Part shown: positions 45,312 through 54,520 of the stretch, piece after piece
Layout of the letters: the number at the start of each line of letters is the position of its first letter
How positions within the stretch are numbered: position 1 is the stretch's first letter
Source: Chitinophaga solisilvae
GTDB lineage: Bacteria; Bacteroidota; Bacteroidia; Chitinophagales; Chitinophagaceae
Direction of reading: 5' to 3'
NCBI RefSeq assembly: GCF_009928525.1
Contig: NZ_JAABOK010000007.1
Span: forward strand, 186,001-250,000
DNA length: 64,000 bases
The notes under the pieces: model-generated
Database searches by the model: none
Told to the model about the DNA's origin: nothing
Seen by the model: only the letters and a program-made list of their open reading frames with translations
Position numbers and translations under genes: made by a program

Positions 45312-47648
45312 TTATCTTACAATTCTCAGCTTGGCGTAGTTGAGCATAATTTTCTTTTCGCCGCCGCCTTTGGGGAATACCACTGTGGCGATACGGTTGT
45401 TGGGAGCGCCTTCCATAGCGGTGATGGTACCGAAACCGAATTTCTGGTGTTCTACCTGCATACCGGGTTCCATTCCTGCCGGATCATCGGGGGTAAAGCC
45501 AGGAGTAGGCACATGCGTGGTAGCCGCTGAGGATACCGGCTTGGCCATTGGCTTTGGCGATGACTGCTGCGGCGCCTGCCCTGGTGCTTTACGCTGCATG
45601 CGGTCAAACATATTGCCGCCATTGCCCCAGCCGGAGGTAGCTCCGCTGCCAAAGGCATTGCGTACGCTGCCGCCGCCGGCATAGCTGCGGTCAATAAATT
45701 TTTCCGGCATCTCTTCCAGGAAGCGGCTGGGTTCATTCTGCACCAGGTTACCGAAACGGTAACGACTGTTGGCGTGCGTGAGCCACAGTCTGGATTTTGC
45801 GCGGGTGATGGCTACGTAGAACAGGCGTCTTTCCTCTTCCAGTTCTTCCCGGGTGTTGATAGACATACCGCTGGGGAAGAGCGTTTCTTCCAGCCCTACG
45901 GTGAATACTACCGGAAATTCCAGTCCTTTCGCCGCGTGTATGGTCATGAGCTTTACCACATCGCTGTTTTCATCGTTGCCCTGGTCGGCATCCGTCAGCA
46001 AAGTGATCTGCTGCAGATAGGAGCCCATGCTTTTATCCAGCAGTTCTCCTTCTTCATCAGGCGTTTCCGTGAATTCCTTGATGGAGTTGAGCAGTTCCTG
46101 CACGTTTTCATAACGGGCAAGCCCCTCCGTAGTTTTATCGTTGAAGAGTTCTTTTACAAGGTTGGTGGATTTACCTACTACCACGGCCACGTCATAGGCG
46201 TTGTGGTTGTTCAGCAGTGCCTGGAAACTTTTTATCATGGTCACAAAGCCATCGATCGCTTCGAGGGTACCGCCCTTGAAACCGAATTCCCTGGCGCGTT
46301 CCAGCACTTCCCACATGGTAATATTGTGGTCATTGCCGTACACGACTGCCTTTTCCATGGTGGTTTTACCGATACCGCGCACCGGATAGTTGATGATCCT
46401 CTTCAGGCTCTCTTCATCGCGGGTATTCATGGTGAGGCGCAGGTAGGCCACAAAGTCCTTGATTTCCTTGCGCTGGTAGAAGGACAGACCTCCGAAAATG
46501 CGGTATGGTATAGCTTTCCGGCGAAGGCTTTCCTCAAAGGAACGGCTCTGGGCATTGGTACGGTAAAGGATAACGAAATCGCGGTTGTTGTAGTGGTTAC
46601 GCAGCTTCTGTTCCGCGATGGTATCCGCTACAAACCGGCCTTCTTCATTATCTGTCATGGTGCGTACCAGCTTAATGGTTTCACCGTCGGTATTATCTGT
46701 CCAGAGGTTTTTCTCAATCTGGCCGGTGTTGTGTGCAATCACTTCGTTGGCTACGTTGAGGATGGACTTGGTACTGCGGTAGTTTTGTTCCAGCTTTACC
46801 ACTTTCACATCATCATAGTCTTTTTCGAACTGGAGGATGTTCTGAATGGTGGCGCCACGGAAGGAATAGATACTCTGGGCGTCATCACCTACCACGCAGA
46901 TATTTTCGTTGACGGCACCCAGCAGTTTGATGATCTCGTACTGAGCCGGGTTGGTATCCTGGTACTCATCGATCATGATATATTTAAACTTATGCTGATA
47001 CTTGTGCAGTACTTCCGGGAAGCTTTTCAGCAGTATGTACATTTTAAACAGGAGGTCATCGAAGTCCATCGCACCGTTTTTGAAGGTGCGTTTGGCGTAC
47101 ATGTCATATATCTTGCCTATCAGCGGCCGGTTGGCGCGCATATCTTCCTGCTGAACGAGGTGGTCGTGCTGATATTCCTCCGGTCCCATCAGGCTGTTTT
47201 TGGCCGCAGATATGCGGTTATAAACGAAGCTGGGTTTATAGTGTTTATCGTCGAGGTTCAGCTCATTGACGATAGTTTTGATAACGCTTCTGGCGTCGTC
47301 GGTATCATAAATGGTAAAATCGTTGGGATAACCCAGCCGGTGGGCTTCTGCACGCAGCAGGCGGGCAAATACGGAGTGGAAGGTACCTATGTACAGGTTA
47401 CGGGCTTCGCTGCTGCCGAGTATTTTCTCCACACGTTCCTTCATTTCACGGGCTGCCTTGTTGGTAAAAGTCAGCGACAGGATATTAAACGCGTCTACTC
47501 CGTTGCGCATCAGGTGAGCGATGCGGGTGGTGAGCACTTTTGTTTTTCCGGAACCCGCGCCGGCAACGATCATTAAAGGGCCATTAATATGTATTACTGC
47601 TTCCCGCTGTTGTTGGTTAAGCTCGTCTAAATAATTTTCCTTCATCAC
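45312..47648 (-). CDS. UvrD/PcrA-type superfamily 1 DNA helicase
   Basis: 778 residues. Helicase motifs in order: Q-motif LNQQQREAV, Walker A GAGSGKTKVLTTRIAHL, Ia SLTFTNKAAREMKERV, II IMIDEYQDTN, III VVGDDAQSIYSFRGA, IV LEQNYRST, V VVKLMTIHAAKGLEFPVVF and VI EERRLFYVAITRAK. The C-terminal tail (about 650-778) has a Gly/Pro-rich linker and ends in a Tudor-like PcrA segment (VEHQKFGFGTITAMEG). It unwinds DNA in excision repair and removes stalled RNA polymerase. Confidence 0.96.
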   Translation of the reverse strand: MMKENYLDELNQQQREAVIHINGPLMIVAGAGSGKTKVLTTRIAHLMRNGVDAFNILSLTFTNKAAREMKERVEKILGSSEARNLYIGTFHSVFARLLRAEAHRLGYPNDFTIYDTDDARSVIKTIVNELNLDDKHYKPSFVYNRISAAKNSLMGPEEYQHDHLVQQEDMRANRPLIGKIYDMYAKRTFKNGAMDFDDLLFKMYILLKSFPEVLHKYQHKFKYIMIDEYQDTNPAQYEIIKLLGAVNENICVVGDDAQSIYSFRGATIQNILQFEKDYDDVKVVKLEQNYRSTKSILNVANEVIAHNTGQIEKNLWTDNTDGETIKLVRTMTDNEEGRFVADTIAEQKLRNHYNNRDFVILYRTNAQSRSFEESLRRKAIPYRIFGGLSFYQRKEIKDFVAYLRLTMNTRDEESLKRIINYPVRGIGKTTMEKAVVYGNDHNITMWEVLERAREFGFKGGTLEAIDGFVTMIKSFQALLNNHNAYDVAVVVGKSTNLVKELFNDKTTEGLARYENVQELLNSIKEFTETPDEEGELLDKSMGSYLQQITLLTDADQGNDENSDVVKLMTIHAAKGLEFPVVFTVGLEETLFPSGMSINTREELEEERRLFYVAITRAKSRLWLTHANSRYRFGNLVQNEPSRFLEEMPEKFIDRSYAGGGSVRNAFGSGATSGWGNGGNMFDRMQRKAPGQAPQQSSPKPMAKPVSSAATTHVPTPGFTPDDPAGMEPGMQVEHQKFGFGTITAMEGAPNNRIATVVFPKGGGEKKIMLNYAKLRIVR

Positions 47649-47689
47649 GACTTTTTTGTAAGATGTAAAAGTACGAAATGAAATGGCGA

Positions 47690-47700
47690 TTTACGAATTA
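47690..47700. repeat. Short ACGAATT-type repeat remnant
   Basis: TTTACGAATTA, 11 bases matching the heptad units of the ACGAATT palindromes, lies between uvrD and the desaturase gene without a partner arm. Could be chance. Confidence 0.3.
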
Positions 47701-47720
47701 CCCGAAGGGAATGTATGATG

Positions 47721-48791
47721 TTACGGTTTTGCCCCCAGTGTTTTCATGAACCTGAAATGCGATACCACGGCCCTTTGCATGGTGGGAATGCTGTGATATG
47801 CCAGCTGATGCTCCGCACATTTAGCAGCAACAATTTTACTGATGGCAGGATAATGAATATGACTGATCCGGGGAAACAGGTGATGTTCAATCTGGTAATT
47901 AAGTCCGCCTACCAGCCAGGAAATAATTTTATTCTGCGGAGAAAAATTGGCAGTAGTTTTAATCTGATGTATTGCCCATTCATTTTCAATCACTTTATCA
48001 TCCGTACCTGCAGATTGAAATTCGGTTTCCTCCACTACGTGCGCCAGCTGAAAAACGATGGCCAGCGTAAAGCCCATTACCAGGTGCATGGCAGTAAAAC
48101 CTATTGCCCACGCCTTCCAGCCTGTGAGGAGTACAGGAATAACCACATAAAAAACCACGTATAATACTTTACTTCCCCAGAAAACCACATGATCGTTCCA
48201 TTTCATGGGCTGCAATGGTGTTCTGTATACCTTACGGCTCAGGTACTTGGTGAAATCCATGATAAACACCCATGCAAATGAGGAAATAGCATAGATCAGT
48301 ACCACATAGATATGCTGCAAACGATGTGCAGGCGTCCATTTCTGGGTGCTGCACTGGCGCATGAGCGGGCTTTTGGCAATATCGTCATCCAGGCCGTCCA
48401 CATTGGTATAGGTATGATGTATGATGTTGTGTTTTTGCTTCCAGATAAAAGCATTGCCTCCTAACGCATTGAGAGTGAGTCCGAGCGTATCATTCAGGGT
48501 TTTGTTGCCGGAATAGCTTCCGTGGCAGGCATCATGCATTACATTAAACCCTATGCTGGCCAATACAAACCCCAGCAAAGCGCAAAGCGCTACTGCCAGC
48601 GGGGCTGGCATGGAAATAAATAAAACGCTCAGGTATAGCAGCATGGCTGCAGGCAGGAGCACAATTGTTTTCAGGTATAATTTCCAGTTACCGGTTTTTT
48701 TAATGTTATTCTCTGTAAAATACTCTTCCACAGCAGATTTCAGCGCAGGAAAGAACAGGGCATTCCTGTTGTTGAACGTTACTTTAGGCAT
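47721..48791 (-). CDS. Membrane fatty acid desaturase
   Basis: 356 residues with paired membrane helices and the three histidine boxes: HDACH (86-90), HNIIHH (121-126) and QIEHH about residue 293. The QxxHH third box is that of front-end (delta-5/delta-6) desaturases, but no cytochrome b5 domain is fused. It introduces a double bond into membrane acyl chains using a separate electron donor. Confidence 0.92.
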   Translation of the reverse strand: MPKVTFNNRNALFFPALKSAVEEYFTENNIKKTGNWKLYLKTIVLLPAAMLLYLSVLFISMPAPLAVALCALLGFVLASIGFNVMHDACHGSYSGNKTLNDTLGLTLNALGGNAFIWKQKHNIIHHTYTNVDGLDDDIAKSPLMRQCSTQKWTPAHRLQHIYVVLIYAISSFAWVFIMDFTKYLSRKVYRTPLQPMKWNDHVVFWGSKVLYVVFYVVIPVLLTGWKAWAIGFTAMHLVMGFTLAIVFQLAHVVEETEFQSAGTDDKVIENEWAIHQIKTTANFSPQNKIISWLVGGLNYQIEHHLFPRISHIHYPAISKIVAAKCAEHQLAYHSIPTMQRAVVSHFRFMKTLGAKP

Positions 48792-49199
48792 ACAGCTTCA
48801 TTAAAACCGGAAGTCAGACAGTTGTAGATCGCCGGGAAAATTAAAGATAGTTGACAGAATTCCCCTAAGTAACGGTATTAAATACGTAAAAGTGCATGCT
48901 GCCCCGGGAAAAGCGGATTAATTAACAAAGAATTGTGATTAGGCAGGTAAAATAGTAACAGGTTAACCGGTTCCGGCTAATCCGGAGCCCACAAACGTAA
49001 GTACAACAGACACTCACCACTCCCTCCGCGGGAGTACAGGTAACAGCAGTATCCTTAACATGATATCTCAACTATCGGGGGTTCATAGCAGATAGCAGTA
49101 GTTTCCGTTAATTTATGTCCAGGGTTTGCAGGCCTCCGGTTTTCGCAAAAGCCTTAAAATATGATGGTTTCAGGTATGTATCTGTTACGCAGCTATACC
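48792..49199. other. Non-coding stretch between desaturase and sigma factor genes
   Basis: 408 bases with no credible gene. It would hold the desaturase promoter. A short GC-rich inverted repeat (CTCCGCGGGAG, 49023-49033) and a GGTTAACCGG stretch near 48962 are visible; nothing is assignable. Confidence 0.5.
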
Positions 49200-49700
49200 T
49201 CAGTGTCTGGTGATTCTCGTTTTCAGCATTTTCCGGGCGAAGTGGATCCGGCTCTTGACAGTGCCCAACGGCTCATTCAGGATTGCCGCGATTTCATAAT
49301 ACTTATAGCCTTCAAAATACAGCAGGAACGGCTGTTTGAAGATAACAGGCAGGTTATATACCGCCATCTGTACGTCTTTTACGCGAAGATCCGACTCAGC
49401 AAAATTTCCGATGGCGGAAGGCTGATGGCTGAGGAGATAATCACCCACAGCATTGTCCAGCAGTTTATACTGGCGGTTTCCGCGACGGTAATTGTTGATG
49501 AAGATATTACGCATGATCGTGTAGAGCCAGGCGCGGATATTGGTTCCTGCGAGGTATTTATCGCGGTTGGACAATGCCCTGAAGAGCGTTTCCTGGTAAA
49601 GGTCTTTCGCTGATTCAGAATCTTTTGTCAGCGTAACGGCGTAAGGCCGTAAGAAATCGGCGTTTCCTAATAACAAATTGTTGAATTCGGTGGATGACAT
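49200..49700 (-). CDS. RNA polymerase ECF sigma factor
   Basis: 166 residues from the ATG at 49700, which is chosen because sigma region 2 starts soon after (MSSTEFNNLLLGNADFLRPYAVTLTKDSESAKDLYQETLFRAL); longer in-frame starts add low-complexity sequence. Region 4 is YFEGYKYYEIAAILNEPLGTVKSRIHFARKML. No anti-sigma gene is adjacent, unlike the FecR-linked sigma factor at 7643-8188. Target genes are unknown. Confidence 0.9.
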   Translation of the reverse strand: MSSTEFNNLLLGNADFLRPYAVTLTKDSESAKDLYQETLFRALSNRDKYLAGTNIRAWLYTIMRNIFINNYRRGNRQYKLLDNAVGDYLLSHQPSAIGNFAESDLRVKDVQMAVYNLPVIFKQPFLLYFEGYKYYEIAAILNEPLGTVKSRIHFARKMLKTRITRH

Positions 49701-49932
49701 AACGGTTAACTTTAAATGATCAAGCAAATAGGCTACAGCTGACAACCTCATCGGGTTGGGAGTAAGCATGGAGGCAGCAATGGTATCGCCGGTACTCCGG
49801 ACCGGAGGTTCGCTGCCGGCACCTGCATCAGCCATTTCTGCCCCGGAACTCAACAGGAAAAACGGGCATGGCCGGCACAGGTGCCTTAACAGGGTGTTTT
49901 GACTATCATCGTGTATGCGTTTTAGTTAGAAA

Positions 49933-49946
49933 ATATGCTTGCATAT
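49933..49946. other. Short palindrome upstream of the sigma factor gene
   Basis: ATATGC-TT-GCATAT lies about 230 bases upstream of the sigma factor start and 33 bases beyond the end of the HdeD-like gene. It could be an operator; nothing else supports this. Confidence 0.25.
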
Positions 49947-49978
49947 GGGGATGTTTTGATTCAGCAGTAAAAGTTATA

Positions 49979-50509
49979 TCAGCGGCTGCGCAGCCGGAAC
50001 GACAGCGCTATCAGCATAATTCCGGAGATTACCGCATAAAGGCCAAACACCCAGGTAAGTGTTAAAGCAGCTATTTGAGGGTTAGACAACAGGAGAATTC
50101 CGAAAATAATAGTCAGCAGCCCTCCCACAATATACCAGCCTTCACCTGTTATCACGGTCCGCAGCCTTATTGCGATAATTATTTCAAAAATACCGGCCAG
50201 CATGGCCCATACAGCTATCAGGTAAATAATGGCGTTGCCTGTAGCAAAAGGATTGTAAAGCGTAAGGATTCCTAATATAATGCCTGTTAACCCCGACAAG
50301 AGAAATAACCCCCAGTTTTCAGTAGTTCTGCGGGCAGCCACCGCACCTATTACAGCAAATAAGCCACCGGCAAAAAGATAAGCGCCTAAAAAAACGACCA
50401 ATGTCGTAAAAGCCGCGCCAGGCCAAAAGATAGCAACCAAACCTATAATAAGGGCAAATAATCCTCTGAGTAAAAAAATCCACCAGTAGGCACTATAAAA
50501 ATTATGCAT
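49979..50509 (-). CDS. HdeD/DUF308-family membrane protein
   Basis: 176 residues from the ATG at 50509 (MHNFYSAYWWIFLLRGL), typical for the family; a longer frame extends 24 residues upstream without family likeness. Six short hydrophobic helices: FALIIGLVAIFWPGAAFTTLVVFLG, GGLFAVIGAVAA, GLFLLSGLTGIILGILTLYNP, IIYLIAVWAMLAGIFEIIIAIRL, YIVGGLLTIIFGILLLSNP and VFGLYAVISGIMLIALSF. In enterics HdeD contributes to acid resistance; the molecular role is unclear. Confidence 0.88.
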   Translation of the reverse strand: MHNFYSAYWWIFLLRGLFALIIGLVAIFWPGAAFTTLVVFLGAYLFAGGLFAVIGAVAARRTTENWGLFLLSGLTGIILGILTLYNPFATGNAIIYLIAVWAMLAGIFEIIIAIRLRTVITGEGWYIVGGLLTIIFGILLLSNPQIAALTLTWVFGLYAVISGIMLIALSFRLRSR

Positions 50510-51085
50510 GCATTCTCGTTTTATAATTCCACAATGAGCAGCTATAATGTAATAGGGTGAAGATCGCGTACAACCAGGCATATCCGTTTCCGTCCAAAAA
50601 CTATAAAACGATTAATGATTACCGCTGTCAGGTCGGCCCTGTACAATATAGCACAGGTCTTCCCGCAGTGATATGCAGTAAAGGGGGTGATGGGTCATTC
50701 ATAAGAAAGGTGGCAGGTGTTTCCATAATGGTAAGTTTATAAGGTTACCAATGAGCGGGGTCTAAGTACTGTTCACACCATTTTTTTGCGCTTATTCACC
50801 GCCTGATACTATAAATACCGATTGACAACAACAGGTTAGTTAAAAATGTTTAAGGGTTTTGCCTGACTCTCGAAAAAATAATCGCCTATTAACATTCACA
50901 TATATTCACTCGCCTTATAAATAAAAGAATATATATATATCTTTTATTAAAGACTAAGACTCTATACACAATTTATAAAATTTTGTTAAAATAAACAAAA
51001 TCTATTTCGGACTCCTGATTTTATTCAGAAAAGAAAAATACCGGTTAAAACGGTAACGGATATACGAAAATAATGACATAAAAAA
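50510..51085. other. Long A/T-rich intergenic region without a gene
   Basis: About 576 bases with no credible gene. From 50880 on it is strongly A/T-rich and contains an imperfect palindrome (AATAAAAGAATATATA opposite TATCTTTTATT) around 50919-50949. It may be a promoter or protein-binding region; no consensus promoter was found. Confidence 0.5.
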
Positions 51086-51124
51086 GCAGCACCGGCAAGC
51101 ATTTCAACTGCTTACCGGTGCTGC
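51086..51124 (-). terminator. Terminator of the M28 peptidase gene
   Basis: A 16-bp stem (GCAGCACCGG... opposite CCGGTGCTGC) with one G-U pair on the minus-strand RNA and a 7-nt loop, followed by T5. It is 23 bases downstream of the stop. Confidence 0.9.
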
Positions 51125-51147
51125 CGTATAGCGTGCGCTACCTGAAA

Positions 51148-52725
51148 TTATTTCTCGTTCCTGTCTACCACCGGCCGGGAATCCCGGTTAGCAATATCCC
51201 AGGCGGTGTAAAACACCAGCTGTGCCCGGCGCGTCAGCAGATGATAATCAATTTTCTCCACGGTATCCGTAGGCCTGTGATAATCTGCATGGGTACCGTT
51301 AAAATAGAATATCACCGGAATCTTATGCCGCGCAAAATTATAGTGATCAGAACGGTAATAAAATGCGTTGGGATCATTCGGATCATTGTACTTATAGTCC
51401 AGTTTCAGCCCGGTATATTTATCATTGGCGCCTTCGCTGATAGGGCGCATGGCAGAACTCAGCTTGTTATCACCTATCACATATACGTAGTTGGTATCCT
51501 TTTCATGCGCCGGATCAATCCGCCCGATCATATCAATGTTCAGATCTGCTACCGTACTGGTCAGCGGGTACACCGGATGCTCCGTGTAATATGCCGAGCC
51601 CAGTAATCCTTTTTCTTCTCCGGAAACCGCCATAAATACAATGCTCCTGCGTGGACCATGCCCGTCCTTCTTTGCCTGCATAAAAGCCCTGGCCAGCTCT
51701 ATCACGGCAGTGGTACCGGAACCGTCGTCATCTGCGCCGTAATGTATCTGCCCGTCCTGTATTCCCAGATGGTCATAGTGCGCGGTGATAAAAACAACCT
51801 CCTCTTTCCTGTCCGTACCTTCCAGGTAACCCAGTACATTGGAGGGAGACATATCTACTTCATCTTTTCTGAAAACAATACGTGCCTGTGTACCGGCTTT
51901 CAGCTGCAGGTTTCTTTCCAGCAGTGCAGGCAGGCTGTCAGCCTGTGCTACGCCAAAAAGTGAAGCCGCCAGCGACGGGGTGATGATGTAGAGTCCGCAG
52001 GTATTTTTGCTTACCGGTTCTTTCGCTGTGTACACACCTGTTCTTCTCATCTGGCGCTGATCAAAGCTTTTGAAATTCCTGGCGTTATTGCTGATCAGCA
52101 GCAATGCACGCGCGCCCTGCGCCAGGGCAGTCTGATTCTTATCTCCAGGATACCCTTTGGATGCAGACATACCCACGGGTACACCATCTCTGACCAGTAC
52201 AATTTTATTTTTCACATCCAGGCCGGCATAATCGTCGCGTTGCTCATTACGGATACCATAACCGGCATATACTACCTCCGCAGTGGTATCTATATTCACG
52301 CCTTCCCGGATACTGGCATAAATATCTTCTCCGAACCGGAAGACTTTATCACCTGCACGGATATACGCTTCGCGGAGTGTGTCCCGGTATAACGGATAAT
52401 ATTGTTCCCATTTTCCGTTGGCGCCTGGCTGCAGCCCGGCTTCTCTGAACTGGCTGACAATATAGGCAGCGGCTCTTTCCTGGCCACGGGTACCGGTTTC
52501 CCGGCCTTCCATTTCAGCGCCGGCAATTACAGCCAGTTGTTTTTTAGTACTGAGCGGAGTGATCAGGGAAGCATATCTGGCCGCAACCGATGCAGTGGCA
52601 GGCAGTTTCTTATTCTTTTCAGATGTAACCTGTGCTTGTGCAGCAAGCAGGGAAAGAGAGCAGGCAATCGTTACGAAAACTCTCATCAGAGCGTGTTTTA
52701 AGGTGATAGGCTTTAAGGGTGACAT
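51148..52725 (-). CDS. M28-family zinc aminopeptidase with PA domain
   Basis: About 525 residues from 52725; a start at 52686 (MRVFVTIACSLSLLAAQAQ) gives an equally good signal peptide. A protease-associated insert (about 135-275, YAGLDVKNKIVLVRDG) precedes the M28 core: TAHYDHLGIQDGQIHYGADDDGSGTTA, GEEKGLLGSAYY, LNIDMIGRID and NGTHADYHRPTDTVEKI. It acts outside the inner membrane on peptide N-termini. The terminator of rpiB ends just before the 52725 ATG, which slightly favours the later start or a separate promoter. Confidence 0.9.
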   Translation of the reverse strand: MSPLKPITLKHALMRVFVTIACSLSLLAAQAQVTSEKNKKLPATASVAARYASLITPLSTKKQLAVIAGAEMEGRETGTRGQERAAAYIVSQFREAGLQPGANGKWEQYYPLYRDTLREAYIRAGDKVFRFGEDIYASIREGVNIDTTAEVVYAGYGIRNEQRDDYAGLDVKNKIVLVRDGVPVGMSASKGYPGDKNQTALAQGARALLLISNNARNFKSFDQRQMRRTGVYTAKEPVSKNTCGLYIITPSLAASLFGVAQADSLPALLERNLQLKAGTQARIVFRKDEVDMSPSNVLGYLEGTDRKEEVVFITAHYDHLGIQDGQIHYGADDDGSGTTAVIELARAFMQAKKDGHGPRRSIVFMAVSGEEKGLLGSAYYTEHPVYPLTSTVADLNIDMIGRIDPAHEKDTNYVYVIGDNKLSSAMRPISEGANDKYTGLKLDYKYNDPNDPNAFYYRSDHYNFARHKIPVIFYFNGTHADYHRPTDTVEKIDYHLLTRRAQLVFYTAWDIANRDSRPVVDRNEK

Positions 52726-52734
52726 AAAAATAAA

Positions 52735-52758
52735 AGAGCCGGAATATGATCCGGCTCT
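52735..52758 (-). terminator. Terminator downstream of rpiB
   Basis: AGAGCCGG-AATATGAT-CCGGCTCT, an 8-bp stem followed by a T-rich tract on the minus strand. The loop with its closing pairs (GGAATATGATCC) is the same as in the terminator at 36352-36386. Confidence 0.88.
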
Positions 52759-52807
52759 CTGAATATACAAAAAATAAGTGTTCAGCGATTGGTATTGTGT
52801 TGCGTGG

Positions 52808-53266
52808 TTACAGGCAGGCCATTTTGCTAACTCTGTTCTGATGGCGGCCGCCTTCAAACGGCGTATCCAGGAAGATATCTACCATCTGGTTGGCAACGGC
52901 TACATCCACGAAGCGCGCCGGGATACACAATACGTTGGCGTTGTTGTGAGAGCGTGCAAGTCTTGCCAGTTCTTCGCCCCAGCAGATAGCAGCGCGGATA
53001 CCCTGGTGTTTGTTGGCCGTAATAGCCACACCATTGGCGCTTCCGCAGATCAGGATACCAAAGGCAGCCTGTTCTCTTTCAACCGCAGTAGCTACGGGGT
53101 GCGCGTAATCCGGATAGTCTACTGAATCTTTGGAATGCGTACCATAATCCTTCACTGTTAATCCTTTTGACTCCAGGTAGGAAATTACTTCTTCCTTATA
53201 CTCAAATCCTGCATGATCAGACCCGATAGCTACAGGTAATGCAGTGTTGAATGTATGTTGTTGCAT
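52808..53266 (-). CDS. rpiB: Ribose 5-phosphate isomerase B
   Basis: 152 residues. IGSDHAGFEYKEEVISYL at the N-terminus and the catalytic-Cys loop LICGSANGVAITANKHQGIRA identify RpiB, followed by ARSHNNANVLCIPARFVD. It interconverts ribose 5-phosphate and ribulose 5-phosphate in the pentose phosphate pathway. The gene is 28 bases downstream of tatC. Confidence 0.95.
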   Translation of the reverse strand: MQQHTFNTALPVAIGSDHAGFEYKEEVISYLESKGLTVKDYGTHSKDSVDYPDYAHPVATAVEREQAAFGILICGSANGVAITANKHQGIRAAICWGEELARLARSHNNANVLCIPARFVDVAVANQMVDIFLDTPFEGGRHQNRVSKMACL

Positions 53267-53294
53267 AGCAATTACTGTTTACTGTTAATACTTA

Positions 53295-54152
53295 TTAGGA
53301 CCACTCTTCCACTTCTTTTTTCTGTTCTTTGGCCTCACGGTCGCGCAGCGCTTTCTTGGATATAAAGATACTGATTTCATAAAGAAGGTACAGCGGCGTA
53401 AATACGATCAGCTGATCCACCAGGTCGGGAGGCGTAATAATCGCCGCCAGTATGAGTATGACAACGATCGCATGTCTTCTGTAGGCACGCAGGAAATCCG
53501 GTGTCAGAATGCCCAGTTTGGTGAGGAAAAATACCAGTATCGGTAATTCAAATAATATTCCCATACCCAGCACAATCTGGGACATGAGATCGAAGTAGTC
53601 GTCAATAAAAAACTGGTTGAGCGCTTTATCCGTTACCGTATAGGATGCGAGGAAGTTGATGGTAAAGGGAGCCATCAGGAAATAGGCAAAGCAGATACCG
53701 AGGAAGAACTGGAAAGAAACCCAGAAAATAGCGCCTCTGGCTCCTTTCAGCTCCTTCTCCTTCAAAGCGGGTTTTACAAAGCGCCAGAATTCCCAGAAGA
53801 TATAGGGGAATGCACAGATGAACCCGATGATAAATGCCAGCTTGAACTGCAACATGATCTGTCCGACCATCTTATAGTTCAGGAACTGTACTTTAACAGG
53901 GGTTATACAGAGTTTATCACCCATGCCTATCCAATGGCCCAGTTTGCACAGGGCTATGTAGGAAGGGAAGTTGGCGTTGGTAGGTCCGAAGATGACGTTA
54001 TCCAGAATTTCCTTGGTATATACAAATCCAAAAATGCTGAATGCAACAAGCGCTAACGCAGATCTTACGAGATGCCAGCGGAGATCTTCGAGGTGATCAA
54101 AGAAAGACATCTCTGCCTTATCCTCATTATTTGAAAAGAATTTCTTTAGCAT
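53295..54152 (-). CDS. tatC: Twin-arginine translocase subunit TatC
   Basis: 285 residues, six membrane helices. Family signatures are MSFFDHLEDLRWHLVRSALAL at the N-terminus, PYIFWEFWRFVKPALKEKE and FELPILVFFLTKLGILTPDFLRAYRRHAIV. TatC binds the twin-arginine signal at the inner membrane; the oxidoreductase at the left end of the window carries such a signal. TatA/B are not in the window. Confidence 0.96.
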   Translation of the reverse strand: MLKKFFSNNEDKAEMSFFDHLEDLRWHLVRSALALVAFSIFGFVYTKEILDNVIFGPTNANFPSYIALCKLGHWIGMGDKLCITPVKVQFLNYKMVGQIMLQFKLAFIIGFICAFPYIFWEFWRFVKPALKEKELKGARGAIFWVSFQFFLGICFAYFLMAPFTINFLASYTVTDKALNQFFIDDYFDLMSQIVLGMGILFELPILVFFLTKLGILTPDFLRAYRRHAIVVILILAAIITPPDLVDQLIVFTPLYLLYEISIFISKKALRDREAKEQKKEVEEWS

Positions 54153-54203
54153 GTGTTTTATAGTGTCGAATCGATGTTGAATACATTTTCCTCTACAGGA
54201 TCA

Positions 54204-54211
54204 CAAATATA
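54204..54211 (-). promoter_or_regulatory. Candidate -7 box of tatC
   Basis: TATATTTG on the minus strand fits TAnnTTTG and predicts a leader of about 45 nt for tatC. No -33 box at the standard spacing. Confidence 0.4.
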
Positions 54212-54315
54212 GCGGTTGAACACTACAAATTACAGCGCAGTGCGGATAAAGTGGGTTGTTTTTAATACTCTTTTAAAAAGAAAAAATCTGAGAGAGAAAA
54301 TATGATGAGGTAGGT

Positions 54316-54483
54316 ACAAAAAAAGAGCCAGCCCGAGAAGAATCAAGAGCCGGCCTTTCATCCATTGTTTGTTAACCCCAAAAAAGTTGAATTCGAGAAT
54401 GTCTTTGGCTTCCAGTTTTTCTGACTTACCTAATTGATGGCAAGCGTTCAGTATAAGTAAGAATCACTGGTTGCTTTTATATT
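54316..54483 (-). ncRNA. Candidate small RNA (about 165 nt) of unknown family
   Basis: The 573-base gap between tatC and the CorC-like gene holds a self-contained minus-strand unit: a consensus promoter at 54490-54520 and a terminator hairpin at 54327-54354 (8-bp stem GCCGGCUC with two G-U pairs, 12-nt loop) followed by seven T. No AUG-started reading frame of useful length fits inside. One frame is open for about 75 codons and reads SEKLEAKDILEFNFFGVNKQ in its middle, but it has no AUG before the hairpin region and runs through the terminator, so a coding role is possible yet weaker. The remainder of the gap (54520-54725) is A/T-rich and empty. Confidence 0.5.
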
Positions 54484-54489
54484 GTAATA

Positions 54490-54520
54490 CAAAAATAGCA
54501 AGAATTCTTTTATTATCAAT
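54490..54520 (-). promoter_or_regulatory. Consensus Bacteroidota promoter of the candidate small RNA
   Basis: Minus-strand ATTG (54517-54520), 19-base spacer, TATTTTTG (54490-54497). This is the best-matching promoter in the window, with standard spacing, and predicts a start near 54483. Confidence 0.65.

Noticed and set aside
45774..47576. 600-codon plus-strand open frame opposite uvrD
   Set aside because: UvrD motifs are complete on the minus strand; the antisense frame shows no domain.
49200..49853. Longer form of the ECF sigma factor starting at 49853
   Set aside because: The extra 51 residues are low-complexity and not part of sigma region 2; the start at 49700 fits the family.
50557..50742. 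Small plus-strand open frame in the A/T-rich gap
   Set aside because: No promoter, no motif, and overlaps the likely HdeD upstream region; could be chance.
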